Assembly: GCA_963704565.1 (NCBI GenBank) | Contig: OY969917.1 | Location: 3,286,001 to 3,350,000 of the forward strand | Length of the DNA stretch: 64,000 nucleotides | Direction of reading: 5' to 3' | Source: Rhodoblastus sp963704565 | Lineage (GTDB): Bacteria > Pseudomonadota > Alphaproteobacteria > Rhizobiales > Beijerinckiaceae | Shown here: piece by piece, positions 16,074 through 25,141 of the stretch | Position numbering within the stretch: position 1 is the stretch's first letter | How the letters are laid out: every line of letters starts with the position of its first letter | Program-made: the position numbers and the translations under genes | The notes under the pieces: generated by a model | The model's database searches: none | Told to the model about the DNA's origin: nothing | What the model saw: only the letters and a program-made list of their open reading frames with translations

Positions 16074-19000
16074 CTATCGCCGCTTCTCGATTTCCACACG
16101 CACCGCCTTCGGCCAGTTCGACATTTCCGGCGGAAGAATCTGGTCGCGCTCCAGCCTCGCGAGGATGTCCGCCGCCTTGTTCAGCGCCTCGATCGCAACC
16201 GTCTTGTCGGCGGCGAGGCTGACCAGGTAGAGGCATCGCACCAGCTCCAGCTGTATTTGCGCGTTGTCGAGATTGGCGTTCGCCAGTCCGACCCGCAAAC
16301 GCAGCGCCTGGACATAGGCGTTGAGCGCCCGCGTGTGATCCTTGTCCAGACGCATCAGGGTCGCGGCGACGCTCTCCTGGCTCTGCGCCAGATCGTGCTG
16401 GGCGGTGAAACCGCCGCGGTCGGCCTGATAAAGCTTTTGCCGAATGGCGAGGCTGGCCTGAAAGGCCTCGAGCGCCTCGGCGTTCCGATCGAGCGTCAGA
16501 TGCGTGGCACCGATGCGGTCATAAACCAGCGCCAGATCGCGCCGCCATTCGACATTGTCCGGAGCGCCTTCCAGGATTTTGCGACGAATGTTCAGGCTCT
16601 CCGCGAATTGCCCGAGCGCGCCATTGCCGTCGCCCCGTCCGGCGAGGGCTTCGCCCAGCGTGTCGACGCCGCCGGCAAGGGCGCGCTGGGCTTTCGGGTC
16701 GCCGGGACTGGCGTCGGCGAGCTTGCGCAGCCGATCGATTTCACGCCGATCCATCGCCAGTTCCTGCTCGGGGCAGATGATGCGAAAGGCGTCGTAATTC
16801 ATGTCGGTGTTGTGAATGCGCGTCGGATTGACCGTCTTGAAATAGAGTTTCTTGGGGTAATTGTCGCCGAGCAGTTTCGATTGATAGGTGATGACGAACC
16901 TTTCGTCCCCCCGCGGCTCGAATTGCCAGGTGCAGACGTCGTTTTTCAGGTCGAGCGGATGCAGCCCGCCGTTGAAGACATTGTTGCTGTGGCATGTGCC
17001 GTCGGCGCGCCAATCCATGTCGCTCGAACCCCAGCTCTGATCGACATGCCAGCGGCCGATGAAATAATCGCGCGAGACTTTGGGGGCGGGCTGGGCGCTC
17101 AGGCGCAGGGTCGAGGCCAGGCAGGCGCGCAACTGCTCGGCCTTGCCGCTGCTGTCGAGCAGCTGGTCGGCGCCGGCCAGACGCATTGCGGCGTTGCTTC
17201 GCGCCGTTTCCGCCTGAAGCCGCCGGCCCTCGGCCAGGACGCGCGCGGCTTCGGCTCTCTTGCTCTGCTGCCGCGCCTCGGCGGCGGCGTGATCCGCCTT
17301 GAGCTTCTGCTGATGGGCCAGAAAGCCGAGCAGCCCCGAGGCCAAAGCCAGCGCGAAGAAAATCGCCGCCGCCGCCGCCGTCAGCCTTTGCCGCAGGCGC
17401 GCGCGGCGCGCCGATTTTTCCACGAAGGCCAGCGACGCGGCCGGCATTTCGTCGCGGAACGTTTTTGCCGCATTTTCCGCTTCGGAGAGCGGCAGGCCGA
17501 CGGGAATCAGCAATTCGTTGCGCCGCCCGACCGACTCCCAGCGCCGGCGCGCGTCCTCGATTTCCTCGCGGACGCGCAGGAAATCGGCGCTGTCGCCGAC
17601 GATTTTTTGCGCCCGCGCCCAGTCGCTCAGCACGCGCTGATGGGCGAGGCGCAAGGAGGCCGCGCCGCCTTCGCCGGACAGGGTCAGAAGCCGCGCCGCG
17701 ACCAAAGCCTCGACCAGCTTCTTCAATTCCGCGTCAGGCGTGGCCTGAGAAAATGGCGCGGCGCGGGCCGTCAGCCCCGCGCCATGCGTGACTTCCGCCA
17801 CAAGCCGGATCAATGGCGCGAGTTTCGATTGTTCGGCCTCGCTCAGCCCCGCCAGCGCCGTTTCGCCCGCCGCATCGACAATGCCCTTGACGCCGCCGAG
17901 CCGGTCAAAGGCGGCGAAGGGCAGAACAATCGTTTCGCCCCGGCTCTCGCGCGCCTCCCACAGCCGGCTCAGGGCCAGTTGCAGCAGCGGCAGCATGTCC
18001 GGCCGGTCGGCCTCGCGCAACAGCCGCTCGTCCAGCCGCTCGCCGCTTGCCGGATCGGCGTCGAAGGTCAGGCCGGCGGCCTCGGCCGGCGCCCGCACGA
18101 TCTCCGCCAGCTCCGCCGCGCCGGGCGGCGCGAGGTCATAGGTCGCGCCGGCCTCCTTCAGGCCTTTCAGCGCCGGCGCTTCCAGCAGCGCGGCGTAAAG
18201 ATCGGCGCGCAGGGTGGCGATCAGCCACACCCGCCCGGTTCCGGCCAGGCCCGCCAGAAGCCGGGCGAACGACAGGCGCGTCGCCTCGGCAAGCGAGGGC
18301 GCGAAAAGCTCATCCAGCTGATCGACCAGCAGGACGAGGTCGCAGCGCAAGGCGCGGCCGGATTTTTCGCTCGCCCCGGCCCGCGCGCCGATGCGCTCCA
18401 GGGCGTTGAGCATCGGCTTGATCGCCGCCGCGTCGGCATGGGCGAGAACGGCGGCGAGATCGGCCGGGGTCCGGGCGTCGCCCTCGGCGATTTCCGGCAG
18501 AGCCGCGCCGCGCCCGGCCTCTTCCGCCGGCAGATCGTCGGCGCGCTCAAAAAGCGCCTCGGCCAGGGCCTGGAAAGGGCCGGCCGGGCTGTCGGCGGGA
18601 CGGAGCGCGGCGACCCGCCAGAGATCGACATTCTTGACCACGCCCGGCGTGGTCAGGCGCGGGATCAGCCCGGCGCGCCCCAGCGAGGACTTGCCCGAGC
18701 CGCTCGCCCCGACGATCAGCAGAAAAGGCGTTCCGCGCTCCCCCGCCTCGCGCCACAGATCCGTGGCGCGGCGGATGTCGGCGGCGCGGCCGAAAAAGAC
18801 CGGCGCGTGCAGCGCGCCGAAGACGCCGAGGCCGCGAAACGGCGAGCCCTTGGTCGGCGGCCACAGCAAAGCCTTTCCGCCGGCGACGCGCTCGGACAGC
18901 CATTTGCGCAGCAGGTTTTCGAGCTGGGTCTCGAAATCGTCTTCCGAACCGTAGGAATTGAACGCCGCCTTGAACTGGCCCTGCGAGCTCCGGAACCACT

Positions 19001-19541
19001 TTTCGAAAAAGCCGCCCAGGGCCGCCCATTGTCTGGCGATCTCATCGGCGTCGCTCTGACCGATGCGCACCGAAGGCGGGCCGCCGTCATAGCGGAAGAC
19101 GAAGACATCGGGCAGTTCGCCGCCGGCCTTGCGCTTTTCGATGGCGGTCAGAAGCTCATAAGCCGTGCCGCTCGGATAGGCTTCGCCGTCGGGCAGATGC
19201 TCGGGAAAATCGCCGGGCAGGGGCGAGCCCAGCCGCCAGCGCAAGACGCCGACCACCAGATCGCATTGCGCGGCTTCCGGGATCTGGGTCTGGAAGGTGG
19301 CGTGCGCCCGGTAGAATTCGGTCTCCCAGCGGATCGCCTCAAGTCGCGCCAGTCCGGCGAATTCGCCGTTGAGCCGGCTGACGACGTTTTCCACGCGGCG
19401 GCGCTCGACAGCCGCATCGCCCGGCGAGGACACGAAGAGACGAAAAACCTGCACGGCGCGCCCCAAAGACGCCAAACCACTTTCGCCGCCCTCGACGCCG
19501 AGGGCGGCGCTTGCCGCCCCAGCTTCCGCCTTCCGGGCCAA
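16074..19541 (-). CDS. DUF4062 / nSTAND NTPase / TM / TPR protein (1155 aa)
   Basis: A giant signalling-type protein. Residues 30-135 match DUF4062 (VFRLFVSSPGDAAVERRRVE ... CDLVVGVLRWRLGSPLP). Residues 240-650 form a STAND-class NTPase with P-loop GASGSGKSS (278-286) and Walker B LVLLVDQLDELF (around 404-413). One transmembrane helix lies at about 721-742, then a coiled coil. A small beta-domain (about 825-930, FIGRWHVDQSWGSS, conserved Cys) and TPRs (about 960-1130) follow. Such STAND proteins are switch ATPases sensing a ligand through C-terminal repeats. The frame opens with TTG at 19541 without a good ribosome site; GTG near 19454, just before DUF4062, is an alternative. Confidence 0.82.
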   Translation of the reverse strand: MARKAEAGAASAALGVEGGESGLASLGRAVQVFRLFVSSPGDAAVERRRVENVVSRLNGEFAGLARLEAIRWETEFYRAHATFQTQIPEAAQCDLVVGVLRWRLGSPLPGDFPEHLPDGEAYPSGTAYELLTAIEKRKAGGELPDVFVFRYDGGPPSVRIGQSDADEIARQWAALGGFFEKWFRSSQGQFKAAFNSYGSEDDFETQLENLLRKWLSERVAGGKALLWPPTKGSPFRGLGVFGALHAPVFFGRAADIRRATDLWREAGERGTPFLLIVGASGSGKSSLGRAGLIPRLTTPGVVKNVDLWRVAALRPADSPAGPFQALAEALFERADDLPAEEAGRGAALPEIAEGDARTPADLAAVLAHADAAAIKPMLNALERIGARAGASEKSGRALRCDLVLLVDQLDELFAPSLAEATRLSFARLLAGLAGTGRVWLIATLRADLYAALLEAPALKGLKEAGATYDLAPPGAAELAEIVRAPAEAAGLTFDADPASGERLDERLLREADRPDMLPLLQLALSRLWEARESRGETIVLPFAAFDRLGGVKGIVDAAGETALAGLSEAEQSKLAPLIRLVAEVTHGAGLTARAAPFSQATPDAELKKLVEALVAARLLTLSGEGGAASLRLAHQRVLSDWARAQKIVGDSADFLRVREEIEDARRRWESVGRRNELLIPVGLPLSEAENAAKTFRDEMPAASLAFVEKSARRARLRQRLTAAAAAIFFALALASGLLGFLAHQQKLKADHAAAEARQQSKRAEAARVLAEGRRLQAETARSNAAMRLAGADQLLDSSGKAEQLRACLASTLRLSAQPAPKVSRDYFIGRWHVDQSWGSSDMDWRADGTCHSNNVFNGGLHPLDLKNDVCTWQFEPRGDERFVITYQSKLLGDNYPKKLYFKTVNPTRIHNTDMNYDAFRIICPEQELAMDRREIDRLRKLADASPGDPKAQRALAGGVDTLGEALAGRGDGNGALGQFAESLNIRRKILEGAPDNVEWRRDLALVYDRIGATHLTLDRNAEALEAFQASLAIRQKLYQADRGGFTAQHDLAQSQESVAATLMRLDKDHTRALNAYVQALRLRVGLANANLDNAQIQLELVRCLYLVSLAADKTVAIEALNKAADILARLERDQILPPEMSNWPKAVRVEIEKRR

Positions 19542-19611
19542 ATGATCAAGTTTCAGGTGAGGCCTGTCCCTGCCTGGCGCGCATGGGTAATTTTACGGAG
19601 GAGCGCAGAAA

Positions 19612-21084
19612 TCAGAACCCGTCCTGCGCCAGTTCGCCCCACAAGGCGAATGTCTCGTGCAGGTCGTCGGCGAGCGGCTGGAACGCTTCGGTGAAATTCC
19701 GGCCCTCGGCCAGCCGTTCGGCCACGTCATTGACCATTGGCGCGCCGAGCGCCAGACGCAGCGCCTTGCGGGCGCCGATCGCGACCGGCGCGGCGAGGCG
19801 AACCGGGCGGCGGCGCACGGCGCGCGGCGCAGCCCGCTCGGCGGGGTTGGCGAGGGCGCGGCGCAGCTTGTCCGCCTTGATCGCGCGTCCGCGCTCGTCG
19901 AAGGTCAGGATCGGCAGGAGAACGGGCGCGCCATCGCCCGCGAAGCGGAAATCCGCCGCTTTCAGGAAAGGCGAAGCGGCCAGGTGACGATCGGCCTCGC
20001 GCGAAAAAGCGGCGGCGATCTCGGCGCGCAGGCCGGGCTCGATGGCGAAAAAGGCTTCGAATTCGGCCAGCGCCGCCTCCCAGCGCAGGCCGAGCCGGAG
20101 ATCGGCGAGGGCCGCGAAATCGCCGCGACGGCGTTCGCGCAAGTCCGGCGGCCAGTCGAGCGCCGCGGACCGCGCCGCGAGCCCGTCGGGCAGGTCGAAA
20201 GCGCCGATCCTTGCGACCAAGGCCGGCGGCAGGAGCAAGGCCGCGGCGCCTTTCGGCCCGCCGGCGAAAGTCGCGCCCGACAACAGGACGGCGCGGCCGC
20301 CAGCGAGATCGGCGGCGATCGTCTCGCGGTCGCCGCGCATCTGCCTTGCGTCGATCAGGACGGTCAGGCGTCCGGGATGATCCTGCTCCAGCCGCGCGAC
20401 ACAGGCGCGCGACGGGCCGGAAAGCCCGGTTTCGGAACAATCGGCCAGATGAAGCGCGACATCGGCCCCCGATGCGAGCGCCTCCGCGACCTGCCGCGCC
20501 GCCTCGGCGTCGATCTCATCCATCGGCAAGGCGAGGCCGTAGCGGTCGCGCAGCGGGAAGACTCGCGCCGGCGGGCCGCCTTCCGGCCGTTCCGGCGGCG
20601 CGGCGGCGACAGGAACCGTCGGGAGCGGCGAGGCCGCGCGGGTCAGCGCGTCGAACAAAATTTCCGCCTCGGCGACCGAGCCGGCGAGGATGGCATGGCA
20701 AGCGGGCGCGTCGAACAGGCCGGCGAGGCGCCGGCGCAAATCGTCGAACCAATGGGGCAGGGCGCGGCCGACCGGCCCGCCCAAGACACCTCCGAAGGCA
20801 TCTCCGAAGGCATCTCCGAAGACATCTCCGAACACATCTCCGAACACTTGGGCGCAAGCATCGCCGGCCGCCCGCGTGGCGCGCGCGGAAAGCCCGACGC
20901 CATCGCAGGACGACAGCCAGATTTCCCCGGCCGCGTGGCGGGGGCCTTCGCCGGTCTCGGGCGATCTTTCGTCCGGGCCGAACAACAGCAGATCGACAAG
21001 GCCGCCGCCATGGGCGCGGGCGCGCGGGCGATCCGGGCGTGTCGTTTGAGGCGCGAAGGAGAAGTTCAGCAAAGGTCTGTTCAC
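19612..21084 (-). CDS. PLP-transferase-fold protein lacking the catalytic lysine (hypothetical, 490 aa)
   Basis: A 490-residue protein starting at GTG 21084. The middle resembles class-V aminotransferases/cysteine desulfurases: LTVLIDARQMRGD (about 240-252, like VDA-Q) and LLSGATFAGGPKGAAALLL (about 267-284, like SAHKxxGPKG). The Schiff-base Lys position reads Thr, so normal PLP chemistry is not expected. Residues 78-101 are a tandem of VFGD/AFGD units from a 12-bp DNA repeat. No signal peptide. It follows the nSTAND gene's start by 70 bp on the same strand and is transcribed toward it, so one transcript is possible. Confidence 0.6.
   Translation of the reverse strand: MNRPLLNFSFAPQTTRPDRPRARAHGGGLVDLLLFGPDERSPETGEGPRHAAGEIWLSSCDGVGLSARATRAAGDACAQVFGDVFGDVFGDAFGDAFGGVLGGPVGRALPHWFDDLRRRLAGLFDAPACHAILAGSVAEAEILFDALTRAASPLPTVPVAAAPPERPEGGPPARVFPLRDRYGLALPMDEIDAEAARQVAEALASGADVALHLADCSETGLSGPSRACVARLEQDHPGRLTVLIDARQMRGDRETIAADLAGGRAVLLSGATFAGGPKGAAALLLPPALVARIGAFDLPDGLAARSAALDWPPDLRERRRGDFAALADLRLGLRWEAALAEFEAFFAIEPGLRAEIAAAFSREADRHLAASPFLKAADFRFAGDGAPVLLPILTFDERGRAIKADKLRRALANPAERAAPRAVRRRPVRLAAPVAIGARKALRLALGAPMVNDVAERLAEGRNFTEAFQPLADDLHETFALWGELAQDGF
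20787..20850. repeat. 12-bp tandem repeat inside the PLP-fold-like gene
   Basis: About five copies of a CATCTCCGAAGG-like unit (variants AAGA, AACA) in phase with the reading frame, encoding FGDV/FGDA repeats. The unit length keeps frame, so copy number may vary among strains. Confidence 0.75.
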
Positions 21085-21240
21085 GGAATTCGTCCGCGCG
21101 CCGCGTTGCGGCCCAGATCTTCTCCTACGCCTCAGGCGCTGAAAATTGGTTAATTTTTTCTGGCGCCAAAACTTGCAGAGTGACGAAATTTACATATCGC
21201 CATTGGGACTCTTGCGTTACCATCGCGGCGTACTGAGGGA
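21085..21240. other. intergenic region with AT-richer promoter-like DNA
   Basis: First part of a 512-bp gap between divergently oriented genes. It is notably more AT-rich than its surroundings (TTGGTTAATTTTTTC near 21147), consistent with promoters for the minus-strand gene at 21084 and for the small frame after 21240. Confidence 0.35.
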
Positions 21241-21249
21241 GGGTTTTCG

Positions 21250-21451
21250 ACGCGTCTTGTTCTGGCCGCGATCCTTGCCGCGATCTTGGCCTGCGCTCAC
21301 CGCGCCCGCCGCCTGGGCCAGTGAGTCCAATTTTTCCGGCAAGGCGAAACATGCCACGCATAGCCATGCGGCCAAGGCCGGGAAATCCGCGCGCCGCCAT
21401 GCCCGCGATCGGGGCGGCGTCCATCCCCTGGTCGGCAGCGGCGATTATTGA
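21250..21451 (+). pseudogene. frameshifted small secreted basic protein
   Basis: After a strong ribosome-like GAGGGAGGG (21234-21243), one frame encodes a signal-peptide core, TRLVLAAILAAILACAH, and then meets a stop. A second frame from about 21290 encodes a signal-like end LTAPAAWAS followed by SNFSGKAKHATHSHAAKAGK and a basic C-terminus ending GVHPLVGSGDY. Joined by a one-base shift these would make a typical short secreted His/Lys-rich rhizobial protein of about 65 aa. The start codon is also absent. Either a decayed gene or sequence error. Confidence 0.35.
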
Positions 21452-21596
21452 GCGCGGCGACGGCAATGGCGGCTTTGCGGTTTCAGCTCGTCGGGCGGCA
21501 GGATGCGGCGTTTTCCTGCTTTTGTCGGAATTTTTTCATCGAATGTCCGCAATATGTCCTACTCTGCCTCGTGACTCGTATGCGGAGAGAGCGCGA

Positions 21597-22313
21597 ATGC
21601 GTCTGAATTCCAGTTACTTTTCCACGACGCCATTTTCGCGCGCCCTGGCCGGCTTCGCCGCCCTGCTCCTGCTTCCGGCTTTCGCGACCTCTGCGACCCC
21701 CGCGCGCGCGCAAGACGGCGCGGCGCAACCTCCGGCGGCCCAATCCGGCCCGCCCGTGCTCACCGGCTTCTGGACCGCCTATAACGATGACGGCAAGCCG
21801 GGCGGGATCTTTTATTTTTACGACGATAACGGCCTCTACGAAGGCCGGCTGGTCAAGGAGATCACTTATCCGGAAGACCCGCCGGAAAATCCGCTGTGCA
21901 CGCATTGTCCGGGCGAGAAGAAGGACAAGCCGATGCTGGGGCTCGTCATCGTCTGGGGCATGCAAAAGCATGGCGACGCCAAATATGAGAATGGCCACAT
22001 TCTCGACCCGCGCGACGGATCGGTATGGAGCGCGCAGCTCGAAGTGACGCCCGACAATCAGAAGCTCAACTTGCGCGGCTATGTCGCCACGCCCTTGCTC
22101 GGCCAGACCCGCGTGTGGACGCGCCTGCCGGACGACACCATGGCCCTGGCCGACATTCCCGGCGATCCCATCCCCGGCCTGACCGCGCCGCCGGACAAGA
22201 AACACGCCCACGGCGCCAAGCCGCAGGACAAGAAACACGCCCACGCCGCGACGCCCCACCCCCCGGCGCCCCAAGCCCCCGCGCCCCAAGCCCCCGCGCC
22301 CGAAGCGCAATAG
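21597..22313 (+). CDS. secreted DUF2147-like protein (238 aa)
   Basis: A 238-residue exported protein. Signal peptide at residues 1-39 (LAGFAALLLLPAFATSATPARAQ). The mature domain, starting VLTGFWTAYNDDGKPGGIFYFYDDNG, has the DUF2147 pattern: a W/Y-rich strand, CTHCPGEKKDKP with a possible metal-binding Cys pair, then GLVIVWGMQKHG and LDPRDGSVWSAQLEV. The last 45 residues are repetitive Lys/His/Pro/Ala (DKKHAHxA twice, then PAPQA repeats). Start at 21597 follows GGAGAGAG. Function of the family is unknown. Confidence 0.78.
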   Translation: MRLNSSYFSTTPFSRALAGFAALLLLPAFATSATPARAQDGAAQPPAAQSGPPVLTGFWTAYNDDGKPGGIFYFYDDNGLYEGRLVKEITYPEDPPENPLCTHCPGEKKDKPMLGLVIVWGMQKHGDAKYENGHILDPRDGSVWSAQLEVTPDNQKLNLRGYVATPLLGQTRVWTRLPDDTMALADIPGDPIPGLTAPPDKKHAHGAKPQDKKHAHAATPHPPAPQAPAPQAPAPEAQ

Positions 22314-22323
22314 AACGACGCGC

Positions 22324-22929
22324 TCACGCCTCGGTTTCGAGGCCTTCGGCGAGCAGCGACATACGGATCAGTTCGGACAGGCTTTGCGCCCCCGTCTTGC
22401 TCATCAGACTGGCGCGGTGGGATTCGACCGTGCGCACGCTGACGCCAAGATCGTGGGCGATGGTCTTGTTGAGCTTGCCCTTGAGCAGCCCGTTGAGGAC
22501 ATCCCTTTCGCGGGTGGTGAGCTTTTCCAGTTTCTCCCGCGCCGCGACCGCATTGTCGCCGCTGCTCTTGGCGAAGGCCGCGCGCACCGTGGACACCATC
22601 AATTCGTCGTCGAAGGGCTTTTCGATGAAGTCCATGGCGCCGAGCTTCATGGCCTTGACGGCCTGCGGCACGTCGGCGAATGCGGTCATCAGCAGGATCG
22701 GCTGGGGCATCCGCCTTTTTCTCATCTCGCCGAGCAGATCGAGCCCGGTCATGCCCGGCATGCGCACGTCGCTCACCACACAGCCGGCGTGCGGCGGGTC
22801 GGAATCGAGGAAATCCATTGCGGAGCAATAAAGTCTGGTCTCGAACCCGGCGCTTTGCAGGAGCAGGGCGAGCGATTCGCCCACGCCCGCGTCGTCCTCA
22901 ATGATATGAACCAATTGCCCAGCGCTCAT
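22324..22929 (-). CDS. FixJ-family two-component response regulator
   Basis: A 201-residue regulator. Receiver domain (1-125) has the acidic pocket EDD, phospho-acceptor Asp in VVSDVRMPGMTG, Thr in LLMTAFAD and Lys in IEKPFDD. The C-terminal LuxR/GerE helix-turn-helix is KLTTRERDVLNGLLKGKLNKTIAHDLGVSVRTVESH. It is divergent from the PAS-kinase gene, its likely partner. FixJ-class regulators bind DNA as phosphorylated dimers and activate microaerobic genes in rhizobia, but the cognate kinase here lacks the FixL haem ligand. Confidence 0.92.
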   Translation of the reverse strand: MSAGQLVHIIEDDAGVGESLALLLQSAGFETRLYCSAMDFLDSDPPHAGCVVSDVRMPGMTGLDLLGEMRKRRMPQPILLMTAFADVPQAVKAMKLGAMDFIEKPFDDELMVSTVRAAFAKSSGDNAVAAREKLEKLTTRERDVLNGLLKGKLNKTIAHDLGVSVRTVESHRASLMSKTGAQSLSELIRMSLLAEGLETEA

Positions 22930-23185
22930 GACGGAAAGCTCCTTCCCACCGGTCCCCGCTTCGCTCCTTTGCCCCTTGATCCGGGCCGAGGCGGGCGCGG
23001 ATTTTTCATAACGCGAAGACTGCGCCTAAAGGGGATAAAATGATTTGATCCAGCGCAACGCGCAAATCCGAAACATTGGCGCGGCGGATGAAATTAGGAT
23101 AAAAAGTTCAAAGGAAAGGGCGGCCGGTCTTGTGCGGGGAGCGGGAGGCAGCGTCGCGAAAAGGCCGGAGAGGCGGGAGCGTGGA
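22930..23185. promoter_or_regulatory. divergent promoter region of the two-component pair
   Basis: 256 bp between the divergent response-regulator and kinase genes, moderately AT-rich near 23020-23110. It should contain both promoters. I did not find a convincing FixJ or FNR-type palindrome. Confidence 0.35.
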
Positions 23186-25141
23186 GTGAACAAGCGCGCC
23201 GAGGCCGGACAGAAGTCGCCTCGCGCGGTCTCGGCTTTCGAGGCGCGCGCGCTGAGCTTTTTCGACACGCTTGCCGCGATGCCGGTTGGCGTGAGGGTGT
23301 CTCTCTCCCTTATCGCCGTTTTCGCCGCGCTCGTCCTGGTCGAGACCCTGCCTGCCCCCGTCGATACTTATTCCTGGCGCGATATTTTCTATTCGGCCAT
23401 CGTTTTTTCGGCGCTGTTGTGCGGCGTCGTCGGCGGGGCCACGGCGACCGCCGCCTTTCTGATTTTCGGTCATCTTGGCCTGGCCGCCGCGCTCCTGTCA
23501 CGGCCGGTTGCGCCGGTTGTCAATCCCGCGGCCTATTTCGACTTCCTGTTCAATTCAGCGGCCTATATCGCGCTGGCGCGCCTGCCCTCGATTCTGACGC
23601 GCGCGCGCCGCGCCGGCGAAATATTGCTGCGCGACGAAGCGGAGCAGCTTCGCCACTTCGTCGAACAAGCTCCGGCGGCCATGGCGATGTTCGACCGCGA
23701 AATTCGCTATCTCGGAACCAGCGCCAGATGGCGCGACATTTTCGAACTCGATCGCGACATCGTCGGAAAATCTCATTTCGATGTCGCGCCCGGCGCGCCG
23801 GACGAATGGCGGGCGGTGTGCCGTCGCGCGCTCGACGGCGAGGACGTGCGCGCCGAGCAGGATCTGTTCGTGCGGGTGGATGGCCTCCACCATTGGCTCA
23901 GGTGGGAGGCGCAGCCTTGGCGCCTGGGCAGCCAGCGGATCGGCGGCGTGGTCATTTTCGTCGAGGACGTGACGGAGCGCGTGCGCATCCAGCGCGATCT
24001 CCGCGAAAACGAAAGGCGGTTGAACGCGATTTTCGAAACCGCGATGGACGCCATCGTGACCTTCGGCGGCGACGGCGCCATCCGTTCGGCCAATCCGGCG
24101 GCGCGCGAAATATTCGGTTATGGCGCCGAAGAGTTGATCGGGCGCGCCGTCGAGACGCTGACGCGGGAGCCAGCCGCCTCCGACGAGGTTTCGCGAATGG
24201 GCCGCGACGGCTCGATGAATGTCATCGGCCAGCGCCGGGTGGTCAGGGGCCGGCGCAAGGATGGCGAAATCTTCCCGCTGGAGCTGACGGTGAGCGAGGC
24301 GGGCCTCGACAGCGGTCGGCTGTTCGTCGCGATCATGCGCGATTTGAGTCCGATCGAGGCGGAGCGGCGGCGCGTCAATCTGTTGCGCGCCGAGTTGGCC
24401 CGTATCAGCCGCATGAACGATATGGGCGAGATGGTCGCCGGCCTCGCCCATGAGGTCGCCCAGCCCGTCGCCGCGATCCGCAATTTCTCCGCCGCCTGGC
24501 GCCGGGCGCTGGCGCTGGCCGGCAAGCCGCCCGATATGAATCTGCTCGCCAAGATCGAGGAACAGGCGCGGCGCGCCAGCGAAATCCTCACAAGTTTGCG
24601 CAATTTCATCGAAAAGCGGCAGCCGGAGCGGTGCGTGGTCGCCGTCGCCGCCCTGATCGACGACGCGCTCAAGCTCGTTCTTCTGCGCTCCCAGGCCAAG
24701 ATCGCGCGCGCCCCGGTTCCGGCCGAACTCGCCGACGCCTGCGTCCGCGCCGATCCCATCGAAATCGAGCAGGTTCTGGTCAATCTTCTGCGTAACGCCG
24801 ACGACGCGTCGATGGATCGCGAGGCGCCCGAAATTGTCGTCGAGATCGGCAAGGCGGGCCCGGAGCGGGTGCGCATCTCCGTCGCCGACAACGGCGTCGG
24901 CATTCCGCCCGAGGCGGCGTCAAAACTGTTCTCGCCTTTTTTCACCACCAAGCACGACGGCATGGGGGTCGGCCTGTCGATCAGCAAGGGCGTCGTCGAG
25001 CGCCATGGCGGAACGATCGCCTTTCGGCCGAACAGGCCGCGCGGGTCGATCTTCGAATTCGAGCTGCCGTTGCAATCGTGCGGGGGCCGCCTGGCGAAAA
25101 CACTGGAAACATCCAAAGCGGAATTCAGCGTCGCGGACTGA
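23186..25141 (+). CDS. membrane PAS-PAS sensor histidine kinase (FixL-like, no haem ligand)
   Basis: A 651-residue kinase using GTG at 23186 (GGGAG six bases upstream; an earlier TTG is possible). Residues 35-135 hold about four membrane helices. PAS1 lies at 150-265 and PAS2 at 275-390. HisKA has MVAGLAHEVAQP (His422). The ATPase has LLRNADDA, VADNGVGIPPEA and GMGVGLSISKGVVE. Order and the PAS2-HisKA junction resemble FixL, but the haem-proximal His position (SRHDSY in Bradyrhizobium FixL) aligns with Ala/Ser here, so it is not expected to sense O2 through haem. Its 3' end overlaps the convergent next gene by 17 bp. Confidence 0.9.
   Translation: MNKRAEAGQKSPRAVSAFEARALSFFDTLAAMPVGVRVSLSLIAVFAALVLVETLPAPVDTYSWRDIFYSAIVFSALLCGVVGGATATAAFLIFGHLGLAAALLSRPVAPVVNPAAYFDFLFNSAAYIALARLPSILTRARRAGEILLRDEAEQLRHFVEQAPAAMAMFDREIRYLGTSARWRDIFELDRDIVGKSHFDVAPGAPDEWRAVCRRALDGEDVRAEQDLFVRVDGLHHWLRWEAQPWRLGSQRIGGVVIFVEDVTERVRIQRDLRENERRLNAIFETAMDAIVTFGGDGAIRSANPAAREIFGYGAEELIGRAVETLTREPAASDEVSRMGRDGSMNVIGQRRVVRGRRKDGEIFPLELTVSEAGLDSGRLFVAIMRDLSPIEAERRRVNLLRAELARISRMNDMGEMVAGLAHEVAQPVAAIRNFSAAWRRALALAGKPPDMNLLAKIEEQARRASEILTSLRNFIEKRQPERCVVAVAALIDDALKLVLLRSQAKIARAPVPAELADACVRADPIEIEQVLVNLLRNADDASMDREAPEIVVEIGKAGPERVRISVADNGVGIPPEAASKLFSPFFTTKHDGMGVGLSISKGVVERHGGTIAFRPNRPRGSIFEFELPLQSCGGRLAKTLETSKAEFSVAD

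Noticed and set aside
16257..19694. A similarly long plus-strand frame opposite the nSTAND gene
   Set aside because: Same reason: the opposite strand has Walker A/B, DUF4062 and TPR signatures; this frame has none and no ribosome site.
20787..20850. Short regular repeats considered as a CRISPR-like array
   Set aside because: The 12-bp units are directly adjacent without spacers and keep the reading frame of a protein, so they are a coding microsatellite.
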